NCBI GenBank assembly: GCA_965223835.1
Contig: OZ245023.1
Coordinates: 124,001-188,000, forward strand
Origin: CAVYXZ01 sp965223835
Lineage (GTDB): Bacteria; Chloroflexota; Anaerolineae; Aggregatilineales; Phototrophicaceae
Direction of reading: 5' to 3'
DNA: 64,000 nt
The first letter of the stretch is position 1. Every line of letters starts with the position of its first letter. Below the pieces are notes generated by a model. It was not told where the DNA came from and did no database searches. It saw nothing but the letters and a program-made list of their open reading frames with translations. Shown here one piece after another: positions 51,957 through 61,400 of this stretch. The position numbers and the translations under genes are program-made.

Positions 51957-52304
51957 TTAATCAACCGCCGTTGCCGAGTAATCATGAGTCAGTTCTTCGC
52001 CAACTTCAATATCGCGGGCAGCGTGTAGATCTTTGCGTGCGATTGACCACATCTTGTAATAGCAATTCGGTTCACAGGAATGATTGACATACGAAGCAGG
52101 CGACTCATCAATGACATATTGCCCCTTGCCGACATAATCGGCATGATCGCCATCAATCTCCGTATTGGCATCAATCTCCGCCACCGTATATTTCCTGAGT
52201 TTAGAGCGATCGACTTGAAAAATGCGTTCGCCGGCTTTGATGTCCCGTACAGCAAAAACGCCATATCCTTTATGCGTGGTTAGCTTCACCTGGTAGATCT
52301 GCAT
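51957..52304 (-). CDS. SET domain protein
   Basis: This 115-residue protein is a minimal SET domain, the lysine methyltransferase fold that uses S-adenosylmethionine. GYGVFAVRDIKAGERIF opens the fold; YVNHSCEPNC (72-81) and GEELTHDYS (102-110) are the two signature motifs, with the catalytic tyrosine in HDY. No pre-SET or post-SET region is present. The ATG at 52304 is 37 bases after the stop of the transporter gene. Bacterial targets of such small SET proteins are mostly unknown. Confidence 0.87.
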   Translation of the reverse strand: MQIYQVKLTTHKGYGVFAVRDIKAGERIFQVDRSKLRKYTVAEIDANTEIDGDHADYVGKGQYVIDESPASYVNHSCEPNCYYKMWSIARKDLHAARDIEVGEELTHDYSATAVD

Positions 52305-52341
52305 GCGTGCCTCGCGGCTTCTGTATTGAGTCGGGATTATT

Positions 52342-53205
52342 TTAACCCAAACTAAGCGCAAACACCCCCACCATCATCGTGGCGGCGGCTCCTAAACGGC
52401 GCAGGGATTGGCCTTCGTTGAGCAAACTTGCGCCCAGCACAACACCCATCAGCGTGCTCACAACGCGCAGCGGTGCGACATAGCTGACGGGGCTGAGCGT
52501 AAAGGCGATAAGCATCAGCAGGTAGGAGAGCGAACTGAGCGTCCCGACGACGCTGGCTTTGCCTTTGTCATGCTGCCAGACTTGCCGGACTTCAGGCCAG
52601 TGGCGCAACGCATAGGGCGTCACCAGCACGAGCCGCGAGACGCTGATACCCCATTGATAAACCAGCGGTGGAATCGCAATCACGCTCACGGCATACGAAT
52701 CCCATAGGGTATAGGCCGCAATCGCCAGACCGGTGAGGGACGCCATTGCTACGCCAGGGAGTGCGTTCCGTTGGCGCAGTTGACGCGGGTCGCCGGTCAG
52801 CCAGAAAACCCCACCACAAATTAATGCCGTGCCGCTAAGCGCCAGCGCGGTTGGTCGCTCATGGAACAGCACAATCGCGGCGATGGTTGCCAGCAGCGGA
52901 CCGATACTACGCGCCAGCGGATAAACTAACGATAAATCGCCGACGCGATAGCCTTTACTCAGCAAGGTGAAATAAACAAAGTGCAAGGCAGAACTGCCGA
53001 CAATGAAGAATAATTCTGTCCAACCCAGCGTGGGGTGGTCCTGAATCAGCACCCAGACAAACAGCGGGGCAAACAGCACCACTTCGAAGATGCCAAATAA
53101 CCAGATAAACGCGGTGCCATTATGGGTGGCACGCTTGGCAGCCAGGTTCCAGGTGGCATGAAAAAAAGCGGAGGCTAAAACCAGGGCAATTGCGAGTGTC
53201 GTCAT
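52342..53205 (-). CDS. DMT/EamA family membrane transporter
   Basis: This 287-residue protein has ten predicted membrane segments in two EamA halves. LASAFFHATWNLAAKRATHNGT starts the first half, and LRVVSTLMGVVLGASLLNEGQSLRRLGAAATMMVGV closes the second. AAGGA precedes the ATG. Members export metabolites or amino acids; this one's cargo is unknown. Confidence 0.87.
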   Translation of the reverse strand: MTTLAIALVLASAFFHATWNLAAKRATHNGTAFIWLFGIFEVVLFAPLFVWVLIQDHPTLGWTELFFIVGSSALHFVYFTLLSKGYRVGDLSLVYPLARSIGPLLATIAAIVLFHERPTALALSGTALICGGVFWLTGDPRQLRQRNALPGVAMASLTGLAIAAYTLWDSYAVSVIAIPPLVYQWGISVSRLVLVTPYALRHWPEVRQVWQHDKGKASVVGTLSSLSYLLMLIAFTLSPVSYVAPLRVVSTLMGVVLGASLLNEGQSLRRLGAAATMMVGVFALSLG

Positions 53206-53480
53206 TTAGAGAATCCTTTAGATAAGTGGTATGCAAAACCATACCAACTTATCCCCCCTGATTTTTTCGCTCTTCAGGTGTTTGCCCATTGCGGCGTTTT
53301 GTGGCGCTCGGTCTAGGCCTTTACAGCGGAACCCTAGCCACATATAAGCAGGTTAAGCGAAGTTTAACAAAACATCAAGCAATTGCAAAGTTGCGCCATA
53401 GCCACTTTGGACCGGTCAGGATATGGTCACTTCAGCCCACAAACACTATACTTGTGCCTAATTTATGCAGGACGTGATAC

Positions 53481-54269
53481 GTGGCAGTTCAGCAAAAACA
53501 GTGGCAGGATACTGGCCGACGGTTGATGACGATTGCAATCGGCGCACCAGCCGTTTTATTGACGATCGTGATCGGGTTGCCAGTTTATGCGGGGGTGGTG
53601 CTACTCGTCGGGTTGCTCGGCGCGATTGAATTTTATCAGATGCTGGGGACCCAATCACGTGGCCTGGTCATCGTCGCCCCCTTGATCGTACTGACGAGCA
53701 TTGCCAGTGCCGCACTGGGCCAATATTGGCTGCTTGGTGGCGCACTGCTTTTCATCGGCGTCAGCAGCCTGGGCCTCCCCCGCCATGATCGAACCAAACT
53801 GGTATACCTCGTGCTGGGTGGGCTATACATTGGCCTGCCTTTGAGCTTTCTATTACCCTTGCGCCAGGCACCGGTTGGCCTTTGGTGGACGCTGGTGTTA
53901 TTCATCGCCAATTGGACGACGGACGGTTTCGCGCTAGCGGGCGGCAGACTGTTCGGCAGGCACCAACTCGCGCCACAGATTTCCGCTGGAAAAACGATTG
54001 AGGGCGCACTCTGCGGTCTGTTGTTGGGGACATTATTTGGGGTGGGAACGGCTGTGCTGGGACAACTGGATGTCCGGCAGGCACTGCTCATCAGCCTGCT
54101 GATCGCCATTTTGTCGATCATGGGTGACTTGCTCGAGTCGCGAATCAAGCGTTTTTTTCACGTCAAAGACAGCAGTTCATTATTGCCGGGACACGGCGGT
54201 TTCCTTGACCGCATGGATGGCTTGCTGCTGGCAACCCCGGTAGTGTACGTGCTGGTCACGCTGCTTTGA
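53481..54269 (+). CDS. cdsA: Phosphatidate cytidylyltransferase
   Basis: This 262-residue membrane enzyme makes CDP-diacylglycerol from phosphatidate and CTP, the entry to phospholipid synthesis. The CDP-DAG synthase signature is at the end (SSSLLPGHGGFLDRMDGLLLATP), with RHQLAPQISAGKTIEGALCG in the middle. About seven membrane segments are visible. The start is GTG at 53481, eight bases after AGGA; an in-frame ATG at 53526 would cut the first helix. It is a single gene, housekeeping in type. Confidence 0.92.
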   Translation: MAVQQKQWQDTGRRLMTIAIGAPAVLLTIVIGLPVYAGVVLLVGLLGAIEFYQMLGTQSRGLVIVAPLIVLTSIASAALGQYWLLGGALLFIGVSSLGLPRHDRTKLVYLVLGGLYIGLPLSFLLPLRQAPVGLWWTLVLFIANWTTDGFALAGGRLFGRHQLAPQISAGKTIEGALCGLLLGTLFGVGTAVLGQLDVRQALLISLLIAILSIMGDLLESRIKRFFHVKDSSSLLPGHGGFLDRMDGLLLATPVVYVLVTLL

Positions 54270-54294
54270 AAACTCTCATTATCCAGTTGCAATT

Positions 54295-54753
54295 CTAAAT
54301 GTTGGCCGACGATTTGAGATCGCGTAAAGTGGCTGTCGCCCATCCATGTACTGCCTTAACATAATTGACAACGCCTTGCTCAACAACATCTTTTGTCGTT
54401 GTCGTCCAGCGTATCGGATGAGTGTATGCGCCGAAATCATCAGGACGCGCAGTAAAAGTCCAATCACGTGTACCCGAATCAACCGCACGTGTCATTTGTT
54501 GGCGTACCTCAGCCGGTGATCGGCCTTGTTCTACCAGAGCAATCAATAATCCCAGCGCATGTCGGAGGCCAGCACTTGAATACAACCGGGGATGTTGCAG
54601 ATGGTAGCACAATACGGCCAGATGATGCACGCTGCCATACTCAGGATATTTGGCTTCCCAGAACAACATCTGATGAAAATTGGTTTCACACGTTGTTCCA
54701 TTGTTCAAGGTTGCACCACATTCTGGACAATCTGATTGACTCGGTTTCACCAT
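54295..54753 (-). CDS. DUF5946-like zinc-binding hypothetical protein
   Basis: This 152-residue protein begins with a CPECGA knuckle and a following TTCETNFHQMLFWEAKYPEYG, then VHHLAVLCYHLQHPRLYSSAGLRHALGLL. I recognise this as the DUF5946 pattern, of unknown function. The first cysteines probably bind zinc. It overlaps the GNAT gene upstream by seven bases, so the two are co-translated. Confidence 0.75.
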   Translation of the reverse strand: MVKPSQSDCPECGATLNNGTTCETNFHQMLFWEAKYPEYGSVHHLAVLCYHLQHPRLYSSAGLRHALGLLIALVEQGRSPAEVRQQMTRAVDSGTRDWTFTARPDDFGAYTHPIRWTTTTKDVVEQGVVNYVKAVHGWATATLRDLKSSANI

Positions 54754-55295
54754 TGATCCTGACCAACATAAACACGCCCATTCACGAAACCTGGCCGCCC
54801 CTCCCTACCTTTTGCCGAGATGAAGCGCATCATCGGCAGTTCTTCATCGTAGATGGTGGGCTGCTCACGATCACCGATCAACGTGGTCATGTGCGGCATC
54901 GGCTCCCAACCTAACTGCATATAAAAGTGCTCGTTTTTAGGTTCCGTCCACAGCAGGGCAATATCGGCACCATCGTCATGGATGATGTCCGTCGCAGCAG
55001 TGACAACCTGGCTGCCATAGCCGCGTTTACGGAAAAAGGGAAAGGTCATTACACCGCTGAGGCCACCACAGCGATAGGTCACGCCCACATGCTCAATCTC
55101 GACCCACAGAACCTGAGCGTAGGCGATGAGTGATTTGCCATTGGCGAGGACCACATGCGTCAACGGCTCCTGCAATTCACGGTCAATATCATAGTCATCG
55201 CTGTCGTACCAGATGATGCGACTGAATGACTGCGCTTGATAATAAAAATGCGACGGTAATTCCGACCCGCTGCGGTAAATATTCATCTCTGGCAT
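54747..55295 (-). CDS. GNAT family N-acetyltransferase
   Basis: This 182-residue protein has one GNAT domain: GGLSGVMTFPFFRKRGYGSQVVTAATD holds the acetyl-CoA loop (RKRGYGSQ), and ALLWTEPKNEHFYMQLGWEPM is the later family element. The acceptor is unknown. It is paired with the DUF5946-like gene. Confidence 0.85.
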   Translation of the reverse strand: MPEMNIYRSGSELPSHFYYQAQSFSRIIWYDSDDYDIDRELQEPLTHVVLANGKSLIAYAQVLWVEIEHVGVTYRCGGLSGVMTFPFFRKRGYGSQVVTAATDIIHDDGADIALLWTEPKNEHFYMQLGWEPMPHMTTLIGDREQPTIYDEELPMMRFISAKGREGRPGFVNGRVYVGQDQW

Positions 55296-55366
55296 AAAAA
55301 TCTCGATAAAATTATTGACTCGACGTTCGTAATTTTACCAAGACTATCCCAGACTGCGATATTGGC

Positions 55367-55741
55367 TTACACGAGGTCCAGCATTTCACAATACGCCAGG
55401 TCAATGCACTGGCATTCCAACCCGCGCTGGAGCAATTGTTGCATCGACTGGTAACAAGCGATCACCTGATCAATCTCATCCAACTTGTCATATGCCAGCC
55501 CGACCCAGGCCTGCAACGCGGCGGCATGCGAGTCTGTATCGCTAAATAAGAGACCAATCTCATGTAACGTGAAGCCGGTTGCCTGGGCCAGTTTGATGAT
55601 CTTCAGGCGGGTGAAAATCGTCTCATCATAGACGCGCTGACCGCCTTGACGGGCGGGCGGCGGGATCAGACCGATCTCCTCATAATAGCGCAGTGCTGAT
55701 GTCTGCAAGCCGCTGCGCACGGCTACTTCGCCGATTCTCAT
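55367..55741 (-). CDS. MerR family regulator, SoxR-like C-terminus
   Basis: This 124-residue regulator has an N-terminal MerR winged helix (MRIGEVAVRSGLQTSALRYYEEIGLI) and a coiled-coil dimer helix. The C-terminus has C110-x-C112-x5-C118 (ECQCIDLAYC), the spacing of the last three cysteines of the SoxR [2Fe-2S] site (CIGCGC-x5-C); the first SoxR cysteine is replaced by glycine (G107). It may sense redox state or a metal. AGGAG precedes the ATG. Confidence 0.85.
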   Translation of the reverse strand: MRIGEVAVRSGLQTSALRYYEEIGLIPPPARQGGQRVYDETIFTRLKIIKLAQATGFTLHEIGLLFSDTDSHAAALQAWVGLAYDKLDEIDQVIACYQSMQQLLQRGLECQCIDLAYCEMLDLV

Positions 55742-55788
55742 ATCGACTCCTCATCGCTTGCAAAGAAAGTATAAGTCATCAGCATGGT

Positions 55789-57210
55789 CTATTCAGGCAT
55801 TTCATTGTTGAGTAGATTGCCACCGGCTTCTGGTGTCCGTGACTGCCGGGCTTGCGCCTCAATTTCCTCCGCCTCGCTGCGCAAACCACCTTCAGCAACC
55901 GTCGAAACCGTGTCCGATTCGATTGGCTGGGCCGCTTGCTCTGGCTGCGATGGAACCGCCGTTTCCGGCTCGGCATCGATAGGAATCATGTGTACCGGAA
56001 CGCCCTGCGGGAAAATCATTTCGCGGGCTTCATCCGGCATCGAGATGCCAGCGTCCTGAATAGCACGTTTCACCAGCCGAATCACCGAGGATTTTACTTT
56101 CAGCCAGCTATGCTGGGTGCCATCCAGCCAGAAATAAATCTGCAAATTGACGGTGGCACTCCCCAAACCATCGACCAGCACCAGATGCTCCGGGTCGTTC
56201 AGCACTGCCGGATGCGCTTCCAGCACCTGGCGAACGGTCTCCTGCGCAACTGAGATCGAATCGTCGTAGCCAATGCCAATCGTGAACTCCAGGCGACGGT
56301 TGGGATTGCTGGTGTAATTATGGATAATGCTCTTATAGACGGTTGCATTGGGAATTTGGACGTGATTCCCGGCCAGGGTCATCAAGATCGTGGTGCGCGT
56401 CGTCATGCTCTGGACGAAACCGAGAACATCGTCAATTTCGACGAGATCACCGACATTGAAGGGATTTTGCACACTCAGAAAAATACTGGCGAGGAAATTT
56501 TCCGTAATATCCCGGAAGGCAATACCCAGAATCAGACCCAGTAACCCCGTACCACCCAGAATTGTGAGGGCAATGTTGGTCAATCCAGCGACCTGGAAAA
56601 TGAGATACAGGCCACCGAAAAAGACCATCACACCTATGCTGCGTGAGATCACGTTGAGCAGCAGGATGTTCATCGCCTGTTGCTGAAGATAGCGGCGCGA
56701 GGCGCGAATCATCGCGCGGGCCACAATCCAGGCGATCAGCAGGATGATTAGACTGAACACAATCAGGGGAATCGACCGCAGAATCGTTCTAGATTGTTCA
56801 CGCAAGCCCGTCAACACCGGCTCGAAATCCAACAATGCCGGTTCAATCAATTCAACCTGATTGACCACTGCCGCGACATCCTGAGTATTACGCGCCAGGT
56901 CGCCGGCCCATTTCTTGAATTCGGAAGTCTGGGTTTGACCAGTGAGGAATACCACGCCATCCTGCACACGCACTTGCGGGTTCATGAACCAGCCCGTTGC
57001 CGAAAGGATGTCTTCCAGGCGTGTCTGAATTTCTTCATCACGAGCAAGGGGTTGGACATCAATTTGTCCCGGTACTTCCAGCGGCGCATCTTCGGGAACG
57101 GGTGTCCCCGTCGCTTCCTGCGCCCGCATTACTGCCGGGACGACGATTGCGGCCCATAACACCAGCCAAAGCACAGCACCCAGGCACTTCTTACAGAACC
57201 ATCTATCCAT
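55789..57210 (-). CDS. MscS family mechanosensitive channel with BON-like domain
   Basis: This 473-residue protein starts with a hydrophobic segment, then a BON-like domain (60-125: IQTRLEDILSATGWFMNPQVRVQDGVVFLTGQ). Three membrane segments and the MscS core follow (GLLGLILGIAFRDITENFLASIFLSVQNPFNVGDLVEI, then NAVTVYKSIIHN-type region NATVYKSIIHNY). The C-terminal tail is acidic and low in complexity. It is an osmotic safety valve in the inner membrane; the BON domain could contact the envelope. The endonuclease-like gene lies just upstream, with a five-base gap. Confidence 0.9.
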   Translation of the reverse strand: MDRWFCKKCLGAVLWLVLWAAIVVPAVMRAQEATGTPVPEDAPLEVPGQIDVQPLARDEEIQTRLEDILSATGWFMNPQVRVQDGVVFLTGQTQTSEFKKWAGDLARNTQDVAAVVNQVELIEPALLDFEPVLTGLREQSRTILRSIPLIVFSLIILLIAWIVARAMIRASRRYLQQQAMNILLLNVISRSIGVMVFFGGLYLIFQVAGLTNIALTILGGTGLLGLILGIAFRDITENFLASIFLSVQNPFNVGDLVEIDDVLGFVQSMTTRTTILMTLAGNHVQIPNATVYKSIIHNYTSNPNRRLEFTIGIGYDDSISVAQETVRQVLEAHPAVLNDPEHLVLVDGLGSATVNLQIYFWLDGTQHSWLKVKSSVIRLVKRAIQDAGISMPDEAREMIFPQGVPVHMIPIDAEPETAVPSQPEQAAQPIESDTVSTVAEGGLRSEAEEIEAQARQSRTPEAGGNLLNNEMPE

Positions 57211-57215
57211 CTGGA

Positions 57216-58235
57216 TTAGCCCTCACTTGAGCTATTGTTCATCGCGTCAACGAATGCCAGGGTCGCCACAACCGGCGCATGGTCGGACTGGGCTTGGTCG
57301 GGCCAAACCACTGCCGCCACACTTTGAAAATGATCGCTATGCCAGATGTAATCCAACCGCAAGAAAGCGGGTAATGGCTCATAGCGAATGTTGGGAAATG
57401 TGTAGCCAATGCCATCACCGGCGACGCGATAGCTATCGGTGAAGTGCGTCGCCAGCAGGTCGTACTCTTCAAAATTAGCGGTCATGTTGAAGTCACCCGC
57501 CAGAATCAAGGGTAATTCCTCGGCAAATGTTCGCGCCGCAATGTCCTGAACTACCACCCGATGCGATTCGTCATTATAGCCAGTTTCCCACCCCAGTGGC
57601 GGCCAGGGGTGCGTATTATAAAGCACAATCGGGGTGCCGTTGAAGTCAATTTCGACCCGTTGGTGGCCCAATGTATGAGGAACAGCGGGATATTCCCAGT
57701 ACGCATCAGCTTCAATTGGATAGCGGCTGAGTATGCCCTGCCCGATGTTGTCATCGGCCTGGGGATGGAGGGCCTGATGGGGATATGCCGATTCAAGTGA
57801 CTGGAGTGCTGCCGCACCGCTCTCGCTTAACTCCTGAAACGCGACAATATCCGCATCAGTGGCACTTACAACCGCCGCGATTCCTTCGGAAGTTCCTTTC
57901 AAGTTAAACGTCATCATCGTCAATCGAGGTGTGTCCACAACAACCTCCGGCGTGCGTGGCAGCAGTTGGGGAACATAGATCACACCAAACAGAATGACAA
58001 CAAATAAGGCACCTAAAGCTAAACGCCAGCCGCGCAATAATACAAGGATTAACAATACCGGAATCGACAGCCAGAGACTCAGTTCAAACACGGTCTTTAC
58101 TAACTCAATCGTAGAGGTGTTGGGATCGACGGCAATATAGATCCCAAAGGCAAGAAACGTAAAGAGCAAGTAAAAAGCCAAAATGACCAAAATAACACGT
58201 CGAATAGTGTTGAAAACAGGGTTAGATCGTCGCAT
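57216..58235 (-). CDS. Membrane-anchored endonuclease/exonuclease/phosphatase family protein
   Basis: This 339-residue protein has three N-terminal membrane segments (15-110) and a catalytic domain. LTMMTFNLKGT, DIVAFQELSESG (metal-binding glutamate), LAGDFNMTANFEEYD and SDHAPVVATL (catalytic Asp-His) are the family motifs. The ATG at 58235 follows AGGAG by seven bases; the frame is open to 58376 without a better start. The domain probably faces the outside. Members act as nucleases or lipid phosphatases. It is co-transcribed with the MscS-like gene. Confidence 0.87.
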   Translation of the reverse strand: MRRSNPVFNTIRRVILVILAFYLLFTFLAFGIYIAVDPNTSTIELVKTVFELSLWLSIPVLLILVLLRGWRLALGALFVVILFGVIYVPQLLPRTPEVVVDTPRLTMMTFNLKGTSEGIAAVVSATDADIVAFQELSESGAAALQSLESAYPHQALHPQADDNIGQGILSRYPIEADAYWEYPAVPHTLGHQRVEIDFNGTPIVLYNTHPWPPLGWETGYNDESHRVVVQDIAARTFAEELPLILAGDFNMTANFEEYDLLATHFTDSYRVAGDGIGYTFPNIRYEPLPAFLRLDYIWHSDHFQSVAAVVWPDQAQSDHAPVVATLAFVDAMNNSSSEG

Positions 58236-58426
58236 CAATTCTCCTGAACGCGTTGAAAGACCAGGTTGATATTCAGATTTTAGATCGTACCCGTTCATTG
58301 TTAACGACGCATCCCCCGATTGGCCTAATACATATCGGTGGTTACGTCGTCGAATATTCCTTTGAGTTGCCCGCACACCGTCTTCCGGGCAATCTACATC
58401 CTCTAGAGCAAGCTGGCAGTGCAGGC

Positions 58427-61400
58427 CTAAGTTGCACAGATGTCCTCAGCAATTTCGACGCGCAAATATTGTTGAACTTCGGCGGGGGAGAAGTCTCGAT
58501 TTGCGATCTGGCAGGCGCGTTGCGTCCAGTCGGCGCGGCTCAGCGGCCAGCGCAAAATCGTCTTGTCCTGGCTGCCAGAGTACAACTCGCTTCCGGTCGC
58601 ATCAAACGCCAGCGCACTCACCCACCCGCTATGACCGATCAGCGGTTCGCCCAGCGGCAACCCGGTTTCCAGGTCCCACAGGCGCAGCGTCTCATCCCAA
58701 CTGCCGGTCACAAGAATGGGTTCAGTCGGATGAAAGGCGGCGCTGATGACATAATTATCGTGGCCGACCAACACCAGCGCATCTCGTGTCGTCAAGTTCC
58801 AGACACGGGTCGTGCCATCGCGGCTGGTCGTCGCCAGATATTGACCATCCGCGCTGAAGGTTACGAACGTGACGTTATCGGCGTGGCCGGTCAATGGCTC
58901 CCCAATTGGTTCACCAGTTTCGGCATCCCACAGGCGCACTGTGCCATCAAAGCTGCCCGAAGCCAGCAGCGCCCCATCCGGGCTGTAAGCAAGGCTGACC
59001 ACCGCATCCGTGTGGCCCACAAGTGACTCACCCGCTGCTACACCGGTTTGCGAGTCCCACAAACGAACGACGTTATCAAAACCGCCGGACGCAATCTGGG
59101 CACCATCCGGGCGAAATGCCACGCTCATCACGGCATCCGTATGCCCGCTGAGCGTTTGCACAGTTCCCGTCGTTAAATCCCAGAGACGCACGCTTTGATC
59201 GACACTGCTGGATGCCAACTGAGCGCCATCCGGGTGAAAAGCGAGGCTCGTCACCGAGCGCTGATGCCCTTCCAGCCGCACCGGTTCCGCAGCGGCATTC
59301 AAACCCCAGAGCACAATCGCATTATCCGCGCCGGTGCCTGTTGGGTTGCCGTTGGCGCTGGCTAACGTGTTAGCATCAGGGTGCAGCGCCAGGCTCGTTA
59401 CCGCTTCGGCCTGCTGTCCGACCACATCCGCGTTCTGTGGCGTAAGATTCCAGATCAACACCCGCGCATCCGCCCCACCTGACAGAATGGTGTCAGCATT
59501 CAGGGCTAGCGACCAGACCACGTCGACGTGCCCGGTAAAGGGCGTTACAATCGGTTGGCCGGTCAACAAGTGCCATACGCGCACGGTCTGATCGGCACTG
59601 GCCGACACCAGTGTTTGACCATCGGCACTGATGGCAACCGACCGCACCCAGTTGGTATGCCCGCGAAACTGGTTGAGTTCCGTGCCAGATACCACATCCC
59701 AAAGTCGAATAGTGTTATCGGCCCCGCCGGAAACCAGCAACCCGCCATCAGGATTAAAAGCCAGGCTCAACACGAAATCATCGTGCCCGGTCAGCGGCTC
59801 ACCTAACAGTGTTCCGGTTTCCACGTCCCAGAGCCGCAACGTCCCATCGCCACTGGCCGAGGCCAAGCGTTCACCCGTCGGGTCAAATGCCAGATCAAAA
59901 ATGACATCGGTGTGCCCCATCAATTCGTGAAACAAATCGCCCGTTTCGACCTCATAGATGCGCACCATCTGGTCATCGCTTCCACTGGCGAGAAGATTTC
60001 CATTCGGGTTGAAGGCGACTGCGCGTACCGTCGCGGCATGGTCGGTAAATTCACGCAGTATGTCACCGGTTTTGAGCGACCATACCCGTACCGTTTGATC
60101 GTTACTGGCTGAGGCGAGGCGTTCACGATCGGGACTGAACGCCAGATCATTGACCCAATCATCATGCCCGGTTAAGGGGTCGCCCAATGGTTGCCCCGTC
60201 ATCGGATTCCATAGTTGGATGTCGCTACCCGTGCCCCCGGCAGCGGCTATTTGCCCGGTTGGGTCCAGCGCGACCGCCCGCACGGGCAGTCCACCGCCGT
60301 GCAAATAACGAACCAGATGCGGCTCCGCCGCCAGCGCCGTTAACAAACTATTCCGCGCCGCTAAAGTATCGGCGGTCCGCAGCGCTTCCAGACTGAGCAA
60401 CAGCGATCGATCAAGCTGCTCATCAATCGTCGTGAGCGCCGTCACCGCCAGTTCGCGCGACGTTGCGACTGCCGCCTGTTGATCGGCCCGTACCCGTTCA
60501 ACTTCCGCCCGCCCTTGCCGGTCAAACGCGAAGAGCGCCAGCGCCAGCGCCACCAGCGAGAACACTGCCAGCCCCACCAGCGTAAGCCGTCGCCGCCTTT
60601 CCGCCGCCGTTCGCAGCGTCAGACTGGCGGTGAGATAAGACGTCTCTTCAGCATTGAGGGCCACCACGTCGCCCGCTGCCAGCGTTTCAAACTGCGCCAA
60701 TCGCGCACCAGTTGCCAGATAGCTGGCGTCTCGATTAGTTCGCAGCCACTCGCCCGTTGCCTGGGCCAACCGCCGTTGCAGTTGCAGTGCCTCGCGGCTG
60801 GAGTCGAGCCACTGCCGCAGCCGGTCCCACCGCCGAATCAGCGCTTCATGCGCCAGTTCCACCGTTGGTGCCCGTGTAGACGAGTCACGATCAAAGGTGA
60901 GCAAGCGATATTGCCCCAGGATCGCGATCAGCCGTGACATGGCCCCATCATTTAGCGCTTCCAGTTCAGATTGCCAGACCCGGCGGCGGGTGTCCTCGGT
61001 GCCCGCGCCCGGCGTCACCAACCGCAAGAATAACTGGCGGGCGGCGGCCTGTTCCGGTTCAGCAAGGGCTGCATAAATATCGTCAGCGCGGCGGGCCAAC
61101 GCCCCGGAAACACCGTCAATCGCTGCATAAGCGGCCATCGTGAGCGTCATCTGCTCACGCCGTTCGAATAACTCCGTTAGGGCATATTGCAGCAGTGGTA
61201 ATGCGCCCGGTTGGGCCTGCACATCTCGCACAATCGCGGCGACCAGCGCCGGTTCGACGATCAGGTCCACGCGTTCTGCCGGAGCGGTGATCGCCCTTTT
61301 GAGTTCCTGATCGGTCAGCGGTAACACGATCTCCGTGTGTTGCCGCATCAATTGGGCAAAGGCTGGATATAGCAATGGCTGATCGTAAAAATCCGCCCGC

